64,000 bases of DNA from JANJTB01 sp032027125 (GCA_032027125.1 JAVSMQ010000001.1:2317074-2381073), one strand, 5' to 3'. Counted from the first letter of the stretch, positions 8,517 through 17,787 are shown. The notes: generated by a model from the sequence alone, not told the origin. Made by a program: numbers and translations.

Positions 8517-8535
8517 TATTTCTGTAATTAAAATC

Positions 8536-8570
8536 TACGGGGATGAAATATTGTATATTTCACCCCCGTA
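8536..8570. terminator. Hairpin between convergent genes (bidirectional terminator)
   Basis: TACGGGGATGAAATAT / ATATTTCACCCCCGTA form a long stem with one internal mismatch and a three-base loop. It lies between the stop of the kinase gene and the stop of the arylsulfotransferase-like gene. The flanking T-tract is weak in both directions. Confidence 0.6.
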
Positions 8571-8594
8571 AATTAATCGAAAAAGTTCATAATT

Positions 8595-11453
8595 CTATTC
8601 GGCTTTTATAATTTTCTCAGTCATAATTCCTTTTTGAGATTTGAATTTGACCAGATAAACACCTGAATTCAGCCCTGACATATCCAGACTGAATTGATTT
8701 CTTCCGGTACCGATTTCAAAAATACTGCTAAATAGTTCAACACCATTCAGATTGATGACAGAAATTTCAAACGTATCATTTACTTCCGAAACCAATCCGA
8801 TATTCAGCATATTAACAACAGGATTCGGCGATACGGAAATTTCGTATAAATCTTTCAAATAATTATTATCAACACTTGTACTTTTAGCAGTTATTTCAAA
8901 TGTCTCCTGACTTATTGTACTCATCGGATTGCTGCCGATGCCAGTTACCTTGATTTTATAGTTAACCCCGACCGGAACAGAAGCAGGAATAGTCCATTTT
9001 ATATTATTCAAGGGGCTTTGCAGCGAATCGGCTATTTTAAGCACGACGGCATCTCCATCCATAAGCTCAATCCTTACAAGGTCATCGAGATTATCATCCC
9101 ATTTAACAACATAACTGATACTGTCCCTGATTAATTTTTCTCCGCCGTTTGGAGATTGCATGATGATGTACGAGTCTTTAATCATAAAAGTATTTTTTTC
9201 GGTATTAACAGACCCAAATTCATTTGTTGCCGTTACAAACCAATAGTATGTATCATCTACATTTAATTCTGCTGTCGGATTAGTATATGATGTAGCGGTG
9301 GTTGATTCATCAATAATTATAGAATCCTGACTTTCCTCTTTTAATTTCCCGAAAATAATTTTGAACGATTTATATCTGCCGGACGGACTCCAAACAAATT
9401 TAATATCTTTATTTTTATTCAAAACAGAATTTTCTTTTGGCGAGGTGAGTGTAGTCATTCCGGGTTTGGAATTATCGAAATTGCCTCCTATACATATTTC
9501 GCCTTCACCATAAATCGTAAATTTCAATGTATTTGACGATGCTTCAAACGCAGTAGGAATTTCAACAAACATTCCTGAATCCAAAGTACCTCTGAAAAAT
9601 ACTTTCGGCTCACTTAATTTAATATTATTTGCATAATCATCAAGATTCAAAAGAACTTCACCTGTAAATTCAGTCATAACAGTTTTAGAAAATACAACTT
9701 TATTTATCAATAATAATGGTGCATTGCCTTCAAAAATAGGATTCATCGGCGAACAGGCATATTTTGTAACAGTAAATGAATTATAGGAAATTGGTGTAAT
9801 AAGTTTTTTGAAATCTATCCAAATACCTGTGTTGTTACCGGAACTGCTGAAATTGTATGTATTACCCTGCATTAATTCTTCTTTCATTGATTTGCCGGTT
9901 GGCTGACAAGTTGGCAAATCAATTTTGTATGTTCTGTACGATTCAAATCCCTGAGGCAGTACATACGACATAACAACTTCATTTGTGGCAGGTATTACTT
10001 CTACCGCCGAAAGCTTTGCAGCAGTGCTCGAACTTCCGCAGCCGACTAAATAGTTGCCGTTTGGCAGAAATTGAACTGAGCCTCTTGTAGCGGCGTAAAT
10101 ATCGGGATTATTTCTGTATTCCCAAACCAATTTAGCAGTTTTATTGACTTCGTCCAATTTATATTCTACCGCTCTTGAATATTGAGGAGCAGTACGGAGA
10201 TTGCCATTATCGAAAAAAGTAATATTGCCGTTTGGCTGTCTGCGGATTTCATGCTGATATGAGAAATAAAGCGGAGCATTTTCTTCATGCTCGCCTATAA
10301 ATGTAAATTCGTTTTTCTTTCCGCCCAATCTCCACATAATTTGACCGGTATTACGGTTTACTTTCATAATTTGAGCAAAATGCCTTACCGAAAACAGGTA
10401 ATTACCGTCAGTATCAACATCAATACCATTCAGATGCAGAGTTCGGAAACTATTTAAATTGATATTTTCGTATGTTTCTGTAATTTCTGTATGGTCCCAT
10501 GACCTCCATTGAAAAACTACATTCATATCTTTATCAAGTTCCTGAACAACCGAACCGAGCACATTTGCATTCGGGTCGCCGTTTGGAGTAATATCTCTCA
10601 TATTAACAGGCATTGGGTCAAGAGCAACCATCAAAACGTGTCCGTTCGGCAAAAGCAAAAACTCGGAAGGGAAGGATTTGTATCCGTTTCCGCATTGATA
10701 GCTTGCAACGAGATTCAGGTCCTGGTCAAGAATTCTTGCTACAGCTTGAGTTGCAACACCGCTGATTGATTCGCTGTAAGCAAATTGTCCGTTTGGCTGT
10801 AATTTGAAATTAAAAGGAAACAGATTTGTTTTTCTCCATTTAATCACTTCACCTTTGTAATTCAGAATCATAAGATAATTTCTTGCACCCTGAGGTTCTG
10901 ATGATGATATCAGGATATTTCCCTTGTATGCTTTGTTGGTATCATTAATCGGGAAGTTTACTACCGGCAGGTCGTCAGGTAATGTATCGCCTTCAAGAAC
11001 TGATTTGAAAAACGGTTTCCCGATTTCATTATCATCCTCAATTCTTTGCAATCCAGGTTGATACCCTCCTTCAAAAGATGAAGTAGTAAATGAGAATGAT
11101 TTTGGTGATATTTTTGATTGTTTGAATAAACTTGGCAGTATTTGAACTTCAACATATTCAGAACTTAAAAATTTCTGGAATGGTTTGAATATTAAAGTTC
11201 TGCCGTCGTCCGATTTCAGAATTTCACCGTGATGAAGACCGCTTTTATCGGCTTTTACAATTATGCTGCCATCTGTTACAGTCAGTTTGTCAATATTATC
11301 CGAAAACTTTAAAATTATCTTACTGTCAAGATAATTGTAACCGGAACCCGGTTTGGGACTGATATAAATTACTTCCTGAGTTCTGCTGAATATGCTTACT
11401 GATGAAATCAGCAAAATTACAAGAAATAATAAAATACTTAAAAAACGTATCAT
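8595..11453 (-). CDS. Secreted arylsulfotransferase-like protein with T9SS sorting domain
   Basis: 952 residues. A signal peptide at 1-24 is followed by a bacterial Ig-like domain (about 25-125; SPKPGSGYNYLDSKIILKFS). An ASST-type beta-propeller spans about 165-520, with repeats such as LLPNGHVLMVALDPMPVN, DTDGNYLFSVRHFAQIMKVN, TGQIMWRLGG, YQHEIRRQPNGNITFFDNGN and VWEYRNNPD. This is the pattern of PLP-independent arylsulfotransferases, which move sulfate between phenolic compounds; the conserved His could be catalytic. Fibronectin-like segments occupy about 670-870. The C-terminal 85 residues (SVSPNPVVNMLNIG ... NSGVYLVKF) are a Por/T9SS type A sorting domain. Activity is inferred; it may be only a structural propeller. 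Confidence 0.75.
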   Translation of the reverse strand: MIRFLSILLFLVILLISSVSIFSRTQEVIYISPKPGSGYNYLDSKIILKFSDNIDKLTVTDGSIIVKADKSGLHHGEILKSDDGRTLIFKPFQKFLSSEYVEVQILPSLFKQSKISPKSFSFTTSSFEGGYQPGLQRIEDDNEIGKPFFKSVLEGDTLPDDLPVVNFPINDTNKAYKGNILISSSEPQGARNYLMILNYKGEVIKWRKTNLFPFNFKLQPNGQFAYSESISGVATQAVARILDQDLNLVASYQCGNGYKSFPSEFLLLPNGHVLMVALDPMPVNMRDITPNGDPNANVLGSVVQELDKDMNVVFQWRSWDHTEITETYENINLNSFRTLHLNGIDVDTDGNYLFSVRHFAQIMKVNRNTGQIMWRLGGKKNEFTFIGEHEENAPLYFSYQHEIRRQPNGNITFFDNGNLRTAPQYSRAVEYKLDEVNKTAKLVWEYRNNPDIYAATRGSVQFLPNGNYLVGCGSSSTAAKLSAVEVIPATNEVVMSYVLPQGFESYRTYKIDLPTCQPTGKSMKEELMQGNTYNFSSSGNNTGIWIDFKKLITPISYNSFTVTKYACSPMNPIFEGNAPLLLINKVVFSKTVMTEFTGEVLLNLDDYANNIKLSEPKVFFRGTLDSGMFVEIPTAFEASSNTLKFTIYGEGEICIGGNFDNSKPGMTTLTSPKENSVLNKNKDIKFVWSPSGRYKSFKIIFGKLKEESQDSIIIDESTTATSYTNPTAELNVDDTYYWFVTATNEFGSVNTEKNTFMIKDSYIIMQSPNGGEKLIRDSISYVVKWDDNLDDLVRIELMDGDAVVLKIADSLQSPLNNIKWTIPASVPVGVNYKIKVTGIGSNPMSTISQETFEITAKSTSVDNNYLKDLYEISVSPNPVVNMLNIGLVSEVNDTFEISVINLNGVELFSSIFEIGTGRNQFSLDMSGLNSGVYLVKFKSQKGIMTEKIIKAE

Positions 11454-11488
11454 TAAATACTCCGTTCAAAATTACATTATTAATTATA

Positions 11489-11519
11489 CAAAATTAATTA
11501 ATTTCCAATCATTGACAAA
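11489..11519 (-). promoter_or_regulatory. Bacteroidota-type promoter TTTG-N19-TAATTTTG
   Basis: On the minus strand TTTG (11519-11516) is followed after 19 bases by TAATTTTG (11496-11489), an exact match to the Bacteroidota -33/-7 consensus TTTG-N19-TAnnTTTG. It stands about 36 bases before the start codon of the arylsulfotransferase-like gene. Confidence 0.65.
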
Positions 11520-11573
11520 TTTAAATGTTCTATATATTTAAATATTTTCTAAACTTTTGAATAATTTATCAAA

Positions 11574-11607
11574 AAAAAAGGTGAGTCGAAACCGACTCAC
11601 CTTTTTT
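11574..11607. terminator. Rho-independent terminator
   Basis: A perfect nine-pair stem GGTGAGTCG/CGACTCACC with loop AAAC is flanked by A- and T-runs on both sides, so it works in either direction. It ends the glycosyltransferase gene at 11621 and insulates it from the promoter of the next gene on the same strand. Confidence 0.85.
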
Positions 11608-11620
11608 AAAAGTTAATAAT

Positions 11621-13081
11621 TTATCTGGCAAGGGCATGTTTCAGAGACATATAGCCTACAGTACCGAATCCCATCAGGAAAAGGAGTTGGAAAGGCATAG
11701 CCGCTATTTCAAGATAAATTGCCGATATGATAATCCCGGCGACAAAATATAAAGTCAATAATAACTCAATAACAATGACCACCGAAATTTTTCTGTGTGC
11801 ATAGGATGCCTTGCGGGTTACTTTCTGCGAGCCGACCATCCCATCCTTAGGTGTACGTGCAAAGCCTGATTTCTTTCCTACCAAAGCCTCCAAAACAGCT
11901 TTTGTGTTATTAACTGCAAAACCCATACTTCCAGCCAGAAATACAGGGAAAAGCAGAAGCCGCTTACGCCAGTCAAGATGAATCGCTTTTTGTGCATAAG
12001 TATAAAATAAAAATGTCGAAACCGATGCAAGCACAAATATAGACATCATAGAATAATACCGGTCAAAGCCGCCTACAGTATTTTTTATGATTACCAGCGG
12101 TACATTAAGTAATGCAACAATGATAATAAACGGAAATACTATATTGCTTGTAAGATGAATAAATGATTCGATTTTCATCTTAAGCGGCAAATCTGATGCA
12201 AAGACTTTTGGCAGAATTTTTTTTGCAGTTTCAACAGCACCCTTAGTCCAGCGGAATTGCTGGGTTTTGAGTGCATTAATATCTGCAGGTAATTCAGCCG
12301 GAGAAGTTACGTCATTTAAATATCTGAACTTCCAGCCTTTGAGCTGAGCCCTGTAACTAAGGTCCAGGTCTTCAGTAAGTGTATCAGCCTGCCAATTTCC
12401 TGCATCAAAGATGGTTTCTTTACGCCAGATACCTGCTGTGCCGTTAAAGTTTATGAAGAATCCTGCCTTATTGCGAACCTGCTGCTCGAGAACAAAGTGC
12501 CCGTCGAGAGCCAAAGCCTGAGCTTTAGTCAGATAAGAATACTCTTCATTTAAGTGTTCCCAGCGTGTTTGGACCATTCCGATTTCCGGATTATTAAAAT
12601 GCGGTACGGTTTTTTTCAAAAAGTCCGGATTTGGCACAAAGTCAGCATCAAAAATAGCTACGAATTCGCCCTTGGCAATTTCGAGACCGTGTTTTAATGC
12701 GCCGGCTTTATATCCAACGCGGTTATCTCTATGAATGTACTGTATATTGAATCCGAGTGATTTGTATCCGGCAACAATGTTTTTTGTAAGAAAAACCGTC
12801 TCGTCAGTCGAGTCATCAAGTACCTGAATTTCAAGCTTATCCTTCGGGTAATCAATTTCGCAGACAGCTTTAACAAGCCTTTCCACCACGTACATTTCAT
12901 TGTACAATGGTAATTGCACTGTAACCATTGGCACATCATCAGGCATTTCCTCCGGTGGGAGAACATGATTGAATGTTTTACGATAATAGTACAAAAGTAC
13001 CAGACCGTGAATACCAAATCCAAATAGTATCGTAAGCGATACAAAGTAAACAATCATTATAATATTTTCAATAGGGAGCAT
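11621..13081 (-). CDS. Processive family 2 glycosyltransferase (cellulose/glucan synthase-like)
   Basis: 486-residue inner-membrane enzyme. After a membrane helix (about 8-32) it shows the GT2 motifs in order: LDDSTDET (88-95), DADF (145-148), TEDLDLSYR (236-244) and QQFRW (274-278). The last is the Q..RW that marks processive enzymes handling a growing polysaccharide. Four or more membrane helices follow (about 300-330, 345-365, 380-400, 435-480). It probably makes or exports a beta-linked glycan or a glycolipid; the sugar cannot be told. It resembles the CESA_CaSu-A2 subgroup. LptE lies just upstream on the same strand (42-bp gap), suggesting co-transcription. Confidence 0.87.
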   Translation of the reverse strand: MLPIENIIMIVYFVSLTILFGFGIHGLVLLYYYRKTFNHVLPPEEMPDDVPMVTVQLPLYNEMYVVERLVKAVCEIDYPKDKLEIQVLDDSTDETVFLTKNIVAGYKSLGFNIQYIHRDNRVGYKAGALKHGLEIAKGEFVAIFDADFVPNPDFLKKTVPHFNNPEIGMVQTRWEHLNEEYSYLTKAQALALDGHFVLEQQVRNKAGFFINFNGTAGIWRKETIFDAGNWQADTLTEDLDLSYRAQLKGWKFRYLNDVTSPAELPADINALKTQQFRWTKGAVETAKKILPKVFASDLPLKMKIESFIHLTSNIVFPFIIIVALLNVPLVIIKNTVGGFDRYYSMMSIFVLASVSTFLFYTYAQKAIHLDWRKRLLLFPVFLAGSMGFAVNNTKAVLEALVGKKSGFARTPKDGMVGSQKVTRKASYAHRKISVVIVIELLLTLYFVAGIIISAIYLEIAAMPFQLLFLMGFGTVGYMSLKHALAR

Positions 13082-13123
13082 TATTTAGCCCTTTTCCTAA
13101 TCATTTACAAATTAATTAAATAA

Positions 13124-13627
13124 CTACCAACCTGAAACAACTGCCAGCAGCACATCGTCTGCTAATTGGCTAAGCGCAGTCCGAATCGCATTTTCTCTAC
13201 CGGCTTGGGACTCAGCAACCTGGTAAATGTCATAGCTCGACACATTGCGCTTTAGAATCATGTTTTTTTTGACATTATCATAGAATTCCACCTCACATGT
13301 TATTTCAACTTTCCTTTCTGTTTCCAATTCTCCGGGGTTAACCGATACCGAAACCTCCCTTATAGAGTTAACGGTAACCGAAAGCCTTGCATCCCCTGCT
13401 ATATCAACAATTTCATAAGTATTATCATTCAGGAATAAATCAATTATATTTTGAGTTAAAATTTCCCGATATTGTGGATTTCCGAAACCGCTGTTATCAT
13501 TTACGTTCTGAATCGTCATAGTCTTTAAATGAGCGGGTGCCGAACCTCCGGTAAACGAATAGCACCCCTTTGTCATTAATGACAAAAGCAAAACCGAAAA
13601 AGCAAAATATACTTTATACTTATACAT
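13124..13627 (-). CDS. lptE: LptE-like LPS-assembly lipoprotein
   Basis: 167 residues. The N-terminal leader ends in a lipobox-like LLSLMTKGC (Cys at about 22), so the protein is probably a lipoprotein of the outer membrane. The mature part reads HLKTMTIQNVNDNSGFGNPQ YREILTQNIIDLF, then DARLSVTVNSIREVSVS and a C-terminal helix ending VLLAVVSGW. This is the typical LptE fold of Bacteroidota-group proteins. LptE plugs the LptD barrel and helps place lipopolysaccharide at the cell surface. No lptD is nearby. It sits 17 bp after a hydrolase gene and before a glycosyltransferase gene on the same strand. Confidence 0.8.
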   Translation of the reverse strand: MYKYKVYFAFSVLLLSLMTKGCYSFTGGSAPAHLKTMTIQNVNDNSGFGNPQYREILTQNIIDLFLNDNTYEIVDIAGDARLSVTVNSIREVSVSVNPGELETERKVEITCEVEFYDNVKKNMILKRNVSSYDIYQVAESQAGRENAIRTALSQLADDVLLAVVSGW

Positions 13628-13644
13628 ATATTATAGTTACGGAT

Positions 13645-14274
13645 TTAACTGAAAAATGGATTGTGAACTCTTTCCCACCCAATTGTGGTGGAAGGACCAT
13701 GACCGGAGTACACAACGTAATTATCCGGTAAAACCATAAGTTTAGAATTTATAGATTCAAGTATCACCGGCATAGACCCTCCGGGTAAATCAACCCTGCC
13801 GATGCTTTCTTTAAAAAGTGTATCACCTGCAAATACTGCTCCCTCATTATGTTCTACAAAACAAATACCGCCTTCTGTATGACCCGGAGTAAATAATACT
13901 TCAAACTCCAGACTTCCTACTTTTATTTTATCAATATCATGGACAAAATTTACCTCAGTTACAGCTTCGATTTTAAATGGCAGGGGGAATATTGTGTGTT
14001 CCATTGGGTTGTTAAGTCTGTGAAAATCATTTGAATTAACAAATACAGGTGCTTTAGTAAGCTCAGCCAGCCTGCTGCAATCTGCTATATGGTCCCAATG
14101 GGTATGAGTCAGAAGTATAGCCTCAACCATTAACTCCTTCTCGGTAATAACCGATTCAAAGTATGCGGTACTTTCAAAGGGTGCATCAATAATGACTGCA
14201 CTCTTCGACTTTGAGTCTAACACAAGATAGCCAATTGTTGCTACCGGTCCTGCCTCGATTTGAATAATTTGCAT
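13645..14274 (-). CDS. Metallo-beta-lactamase-fold hydrolase (glyoxalase II-like)
   Basis: The start at 14274 (MQIIQIEAGPVATIGYLV) has TAGGAAT just before the ATG and matches where this family begins; an ATG at 14307 lacks such a signal. The 209-residue protein has the zinc motif HTHWDH at 57-62, then FTPGHTEGGICF, FAGDTLFKESIGRVDLPGG and YSGHGPSTTIGWER..NPF. These are the standard YcbL/glyoxalase-II-like landmarks. It probably hydrolyses a thioester such as S-lactoylglutathione or a related substrate; the substrate is unproven. It starts the run hydrolase-lptE-glycosyltransferase on the minus strand. Confidence 0.87.
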   Translation of the reverse strand: MQIIQIEAGPVATIGYLVLDSKSKSAVIIDAPFESTAYFESVITEKELMVEAILLTHTHWDHIADCSRLAELTKAPVFVNSNDFHRLNNPMEHTIFPLPFKIEAVTEVNFVHDIDKIKVGSLEFEVLFTPGHTEGGICFVEHNEGAVFAGDTLFKESIGRVDLPGGSMPVILESINSKLMVLPDNYVVYSGHGPSTTIGWERVHNPFFS

Positions 14275-14490
14275 ATTCCTATTTATCAATAACACAAAAC
14301 ACAACACAAAAATAAGTTATATTTCAATACGATAGTCAAGAAATATTTTTTTATAGAAGATAATTGCCATTTTAAAGAAAAAATTGTCATTTTATTACAA
14401 ATATTTTAAAATTTATTATTAATTAAAAATATACAAAGTGCGATAACGTTAAGGTCATAACTTATATTGCAAAACTTTATGGAAATTATT

Positions 14491-15663
14491 ATGAAAGCAG
14501 TTATATTATCGGCAACAAGAACTCCAATCGGTGCATTCATGGGCGGGTTGGCTCCATTATCAGCTCCAAAACTCGGAGCTGTAGTCATTAAAGAAGCAGT
14601 TAAAAGAGCCGGCATCAATAATGAAGATGTTCAGGAAGTAATTATGGGTAACGTTCTTACTGCCGGAATCGGTCAGGCACCTGCACGACAAGCTTCTATT
14701 TATGCAGGATTGCCCGAAAGTGTCGAATGTCTGACAATCAACAAAGTTTGCGGCAGCGGTTTGAAAGCCGTTATGCTCGCTGACCAGGCTATAAGATGCG
14801 GTGATTTAAATGTTGCAGTTGTCGGCGGTCAGGAATCAATGACTAATGCCCCGTATATTCTTGCCAAAGCTCGTGATGGTTACCGTATGGGTAATGGAGA
14901 GTTGATTGATTCGATGATTAATGACGGCTTATGGGATGTATATAATCAGCTTCACATGGGTATGGCAGGCGAGCTTTGTTCGACAGAATGTAATTTCAGC
15001 AGAGAATCACAGGATGAATTTGCCGCAGAAAGTTACAGAAGAGCAATTGCAGCCCAGCAGGAAGGTAAATACAGTGCGGAAATTGTGCCGGTTGTTATAG
15101 AAGACAGAAAAGGCACAGTAACCATAGATACTGATGAAGAACCGGGCAAAGTAAGATTTGATAAAATTCCGACATTAAAACCGGTTTTCAAAAAAGACGG
15201 AGCTATTACCGCAGCGAATGCGTCATCTATTGATGACGGTGCTTCAGCTTTAGTAATTGCATCCGAAGAATTTGCCCTAAGCCGCGGATTGAAACCCCTG
15301 GCTGCAATTATTTCACACAATTCTCATGCACAGAAACCGGAATGGTTTACAACCGCTCCAACAGCAGCAATTACCAAACTGCTCAAAAAAACCGGTTTAA
15401 CAGTTGACGATATCGATTTGTTTGAAATTAACGAAGCATTTTCATGTGTACCTATGCATACTATCAGAGAGTTGGGGATACCTCATTCTAAAGTTAATGT
15501 TCATGGAGGTGCCGTCGCGCTTGGTCATCCGATTGGTGCTTCCGGTGCCAGAATTCTTACTACATTAATTTATGCACTCAAATATTATAATTTGAAACGC
15601 GGAATTGCATCCTTGTGTATAGGCGGCGGTGAAGCTAATGCAATGCTGATTGAATTGCTCTGA
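14491..15663 (+). CDS. Acetyl-CoA C-acetyltransferase (thiolase)
   Basis: The ATG at 14491 gives 390 residues beginning MKAVILSATRTPIGAF, the usual thiolase start; TTG 14467 and ATG 14479 upstream are less likely. The nucleophile is Cys87 in INKVCGSGLKAV. The other active-site blocks are NEAFSCVP, GGAVALGHPIGASGAR (catalytic His) and a C-terminal Cys in CIGGGEANAM; the family usually has CIGGGxGxA here, so this last motif is slightly unusual. It condenses or cleaves acetyl units on CoA, in ketone-body, polyhydroxybutyrate or fatty-acid metabolism. A single-gene unit with its own terminator. No clear ribosome binding site. Confidence 0.93.
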   Translation: MKAVILSATRTPIGAFMGGLAPLSAPKLGAVVIKEAVKRAGINNEDVQEVIMGNVLTAGIGQAPARQASIYAGLPESVECLTINKVCGSGLKAVMLADQAIRCGDLNVAVVGGQESMTNAPYILAKARDGYRMGNGELIDSMINDGLWDVYNQLHMGMAGELCSTECNFSRESQDEFAAESYRRAIAAQQEGKYSAEIVPVVIEDRKGTVTIDTDEEPGKVRFDKIPTLKPVFKKDGAITAANASSIDDGASALVIASEEFALSRGLKPLAAIISHNSHAQKPEWFTTAPTAAITKLLKKTGLTVDDIDLFEINEAFSCVPMHTIRELGIPHSKVNVHGGAVALGHPIGASGARILTTLIYALKYYNLKRGIASLCIGGGEANAMLIELL

Positions 15664-15690
15664 TTTGCTGATTTTAAGAATCTAACTCTG

Positions 15691-15721
15691 CTTCCCCAAA
15701 TATAATGCATATTTGGGGAAG
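15691..15721 (+). terminator. Hairpin terminator after thiolase gene
   Basis: A perfect 13-pair stem CTTCCCCAAATAT/ATATTTGGGGAAG with loop AATGC, 28 bases after the stop codon. The following T-tract is short (TTTGGG), so termination strength is uncertain. Confidence 0.7.
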
Positions 15722-15897
15722 TTTGGGACAAAATAAAATAACTGAATATGAATATTATATAAACGGCAAGAGCCGATAATATAATTGTAGGCTCCGTAAT
15801 ACTTTCAATTTTTTTCTCACATCAATTTAACTTACTTTTGAATTATTGAATTGTGACTTTTTATTTATTATTTGAAAAATTAAAGCAGGTTATAATT

Positions 15898-17193
15898 ATG
15901 TACGAAACAGTTAAAGCAAATGACCCGGAACTTTATGATGTTCTGATGAAAGAAAATGGACGTCAACACGAGAAAATCGAACTCATCGCCAGTGAAAATT
16001 TTACATCCGAAGCCGTTATGGAAGCTCAGGGTTCGGTTCTGACAAACAAATATGCGGAAGGATACCCTGGAAAACGCTACTACGGCGGCTGCGAATGGGT
16101 TGATGTAGCCGAAGATTTGGCACGCGATAGATTAAAAAAACTGTTTGGAGCGGAATATGTAAATGTCCAGCCTCACAGCGGCAGCAATGCAAATTTGTCG
16201 GTTTATTTTACATTTATCAAGCCGGGCGATACCGTAATGGGCTTGAGCCTTGCACACGGCGGGCATCTTACACACGGCTCACCTGTGAATTTCTCGGGCC
16301 GCTTGTATAATTTCATTCCGTATGAACTTGACCCCGCTACCGGTCTTATTGACTACGACAAAGCTGCCGAACTTGCCAAGCAGCATAAACCTAAACTTAT
16401 CACAGTCGGTGCTTCAGCATATCCCCGTGATATAGATTTTGCAAAATTCCGTCAGATTGCTGATTCAGTCGGTGCTTTTCTTTTTGCTGATATTGCACAT
16501 CCTGCAGGGCTGATTGCAAAGGGAAAGCTCACAAATCCGCTGCCATACTGCCATATAGTTGCTTCAACAACCCACAAAACTTTACGTGGACCACGCGGCG
16601 GTATCATTATGACTCATAAGGATTACGAAAATCCGTTCGGTATTGTAGCTCCAAAATCAGGAAGAGTTAAAAATATCGGTGAAGTACTGGATTCGATGGT
16701 TATGCCGGGAGTTCAGGGCGGACCGCTTATGCACGTAATAGCAGCAAAAGCCGTAGCTTTCGGAGAATGCTTAACCGATGAATTTGACAGATATACAACT
16801 CAGGTCATCAAAAATGCACAGGCTTTTGCAGGTGCAATGACTGAAAAAGGTTATAATCTTGTCAGCGGCGGTACGGACAACCATCTGATGCTAATTGATT
16901 TACGCAACAAAGGTGTAACCGGCAAACAGGCAGAAAATGCTCTTGATGAATCAGGTATCACCTGCAACAAAAATGCCGTTCCGAACGACAATCAGTCGCC
17001 GCTCGTTACTTCAGGTATCCGTCTCGGCACACCTGCAATGACTTCACGCGGTTTCCGTGAAGAAGATTTCCGCCACATAGCCGGTCTGATAGACAGTGTT
17101 ATCACAAATATTGATAACAAGGCTCTCCACGCAGAAATCACGGAAGAAGTAAAACGCTATACTTCAAAATTCCCGCTGCATCAGAAGATGTAA
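15898..17193 (+). CDS. glyA: Serine hydroxymethyltransferase
   Basis: 431 residues from ATG 15898 (MYETVKANDPELYDVLMKEN); a start at 15853 would add an unlikely 15-residue extension. It converts serine and tetrahydrofolate to glycine and 5,10-methylene-THF in the cytoplasm, with PLP. Landmarks are KIELIASENFTS, NKYAEGYPGKRYYGG, HSGSNANLSVY, ADIAHPAGLIAKG and the PLP-lysine block STTHKTLRGPRGG, followed by QGGPLMHVIAAKAVA and TSGIRLGTPAMTSRG. TACTTTTG at 15833-15840 may be the -7 box of its promoter, but the -33 element is poor. Its last 27 bases recur at 17788-17814. Confidence 0.97.
   Translation: MYETVKANDPELYDVLMKENGRQHEKIELIASENFTSEAVMEAQGSVLTNKYAEGYPGKRYYGGCEWVDVAEDLARDRLKKLFGAEYVNVQPHSGSNANLSVYFTFIKPGDTVMGLSLAHGGHLTHGSPVNFSGRLYNFIPYELDPATGLIDYDKAAELAKQHKPKLITVGASAYPRDIDFAKFRQIADSVGAFLFADIAHPAGLIAKGKLTNPLPYCHIVASTTHKTLRGPRGGIIMTHKDYENPFGIVAPKSGRVKNIGEVLDSMVMPGVQGGPLMHVIAAKAVAFGECLTDEFDRYTTQVIKNAQAFAGAMTEKGYNLVSGGTDNHLMLIDLRNKGVTGKQAENALDESGITCNKNAVPNDNQSPLVTSGIRLGTPAMTSRGFREEDFRHIAGLIDSVITNIDNKALHAEITEEVKRYTSKFPLHQKM
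17165..17191. repeat. Direct repeat of glyA 3' end, left copy
   Basis: The last bases of glyA (caaaattcccgct, then catcagaagat) recur at 17788-17814 with 25 of 27 positions identical. The two copies bracket about 600 bp holding a truncated DUF1016 gene and palindromic repeats, as expected for an insertion that duplicated the gene end. Confidence 0.75.
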
Positions 17194-17206
17194 AATGAAA
17201 CATTCA

Positions 17207-17238
17207 ACTTCCCGCTTCGTTAAGAGGCGGGGAGAAGT
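17207..17238 (+). terminator. Hairpin terminator after glyA
   Basis: ACTTCCCGC ... GCGGGGAGAAGT can form a stem of seven G/C-rich pairs just behind the glyA stop, with an 11-base loop. It is followed by ATTATTTG, a weak T-tract. Confidence 0.6.
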
Positions 17239-17395
17239 ATTATTTGTCATTTCACTGAAGTTGAATTTACAGGATTTAACAGCATTTAAGCATAATACTA
17301 AAACCAGTAAAATTTATTGATAAAGAATTTACAATATATTGCAAATCTAACTAAGTTTTTGGAAATAATATTCAATACTGTACCGGTAGAAAGTA

Positions 17396-17722
17396 ATGGA
17401 AAACAAAGAAATGGATACACTTTTTTACAATCAAATTGTAAAAATCCTAACAGAAGCTAAAAATTACGCTCATAAAGCTGTTAATTTTGCAGCAGTTATT
17501 GCAAATTGGCATTTAGGACGTTTAATTGTAGATGAGGAACAAAACGGAAATCAGCGGGCAGAATACGGAACTTTCTTAATCAAAGAACTCTCCGAAAAAC
17601 TTACCGCAGATTTCGGAAAAGGATACGACCCTACGAACCTAAAACTTTTTCGCAAATTCTATTTGGAATTTCAGCACAGCGTATTCTTTAATCAAAAAGG
17701 TGACACGCCGTGTAACTTTTAA
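17396..17722 (+). pseudogene. Truncated DUF1016 (YhcG-like) nuclease gene, N-terminal domain only
   Basis: 108 residues with the DUF1016 N-terminal pattern: NQIVKILTEAKNYAHKAVNF, ANWHLGRLIVDEEQNG, RAEYGTFLIKELSEKLT, FGKGYDPTNLKLFRKFY. Full-length relatives have about 330-380 residues and end in a PD-(D/E)xK nuclease domain, which is missing here. The frame runs into a palindromic repeat at 17699 and stops within it (GDTPCNF), so insertion of the repeat, or a deletion next to it, cut the gene. Relatives are often found beside restriction systems; here mcrBC is 140 bp away. Probably not functional. Confidence 0.8.
17699..17717. repeat. Palindromic repeat, copy 1
   Basis: GGTGACACGCCGTGTAACT, near-palindromic around ACACG/CGTGT. 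The same 18 bases (GGTGACACGCCGTGTAAC) recur at 17746-17763, 47 bp away. It forms the broken 3' end of the DUF1016 gene. Confidence 0.8.
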
Positions 17723-17745
17723 ATGAATTTCCATCGCTTCAAATA

Positions 17746-17764
17746 GGTGACACGCCGTGTAACC
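17746..17764. repeat. Palindromic repeat, copy 2
   Basis: GGTGACACGCCGTGTAACC with flanking ATA/TAT extends the palindrome to 12 or so pairs with one mismatch (ATAGGTGACACG / CCGTGTAACCTAT). Such a small palindrome in two spaced copies resembles a REP or MITE-type sequence. Confidence 0.8.
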
Positions 17765-17787
17765 TATTATATGATTTTCTTTCACTG

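Noticed and set aside
17699..17764. Possible CRISPR array
   Set aside because: Only two short repeat copies, a spacer-like gap of 28 bases without further units, and no cas genes in the window.
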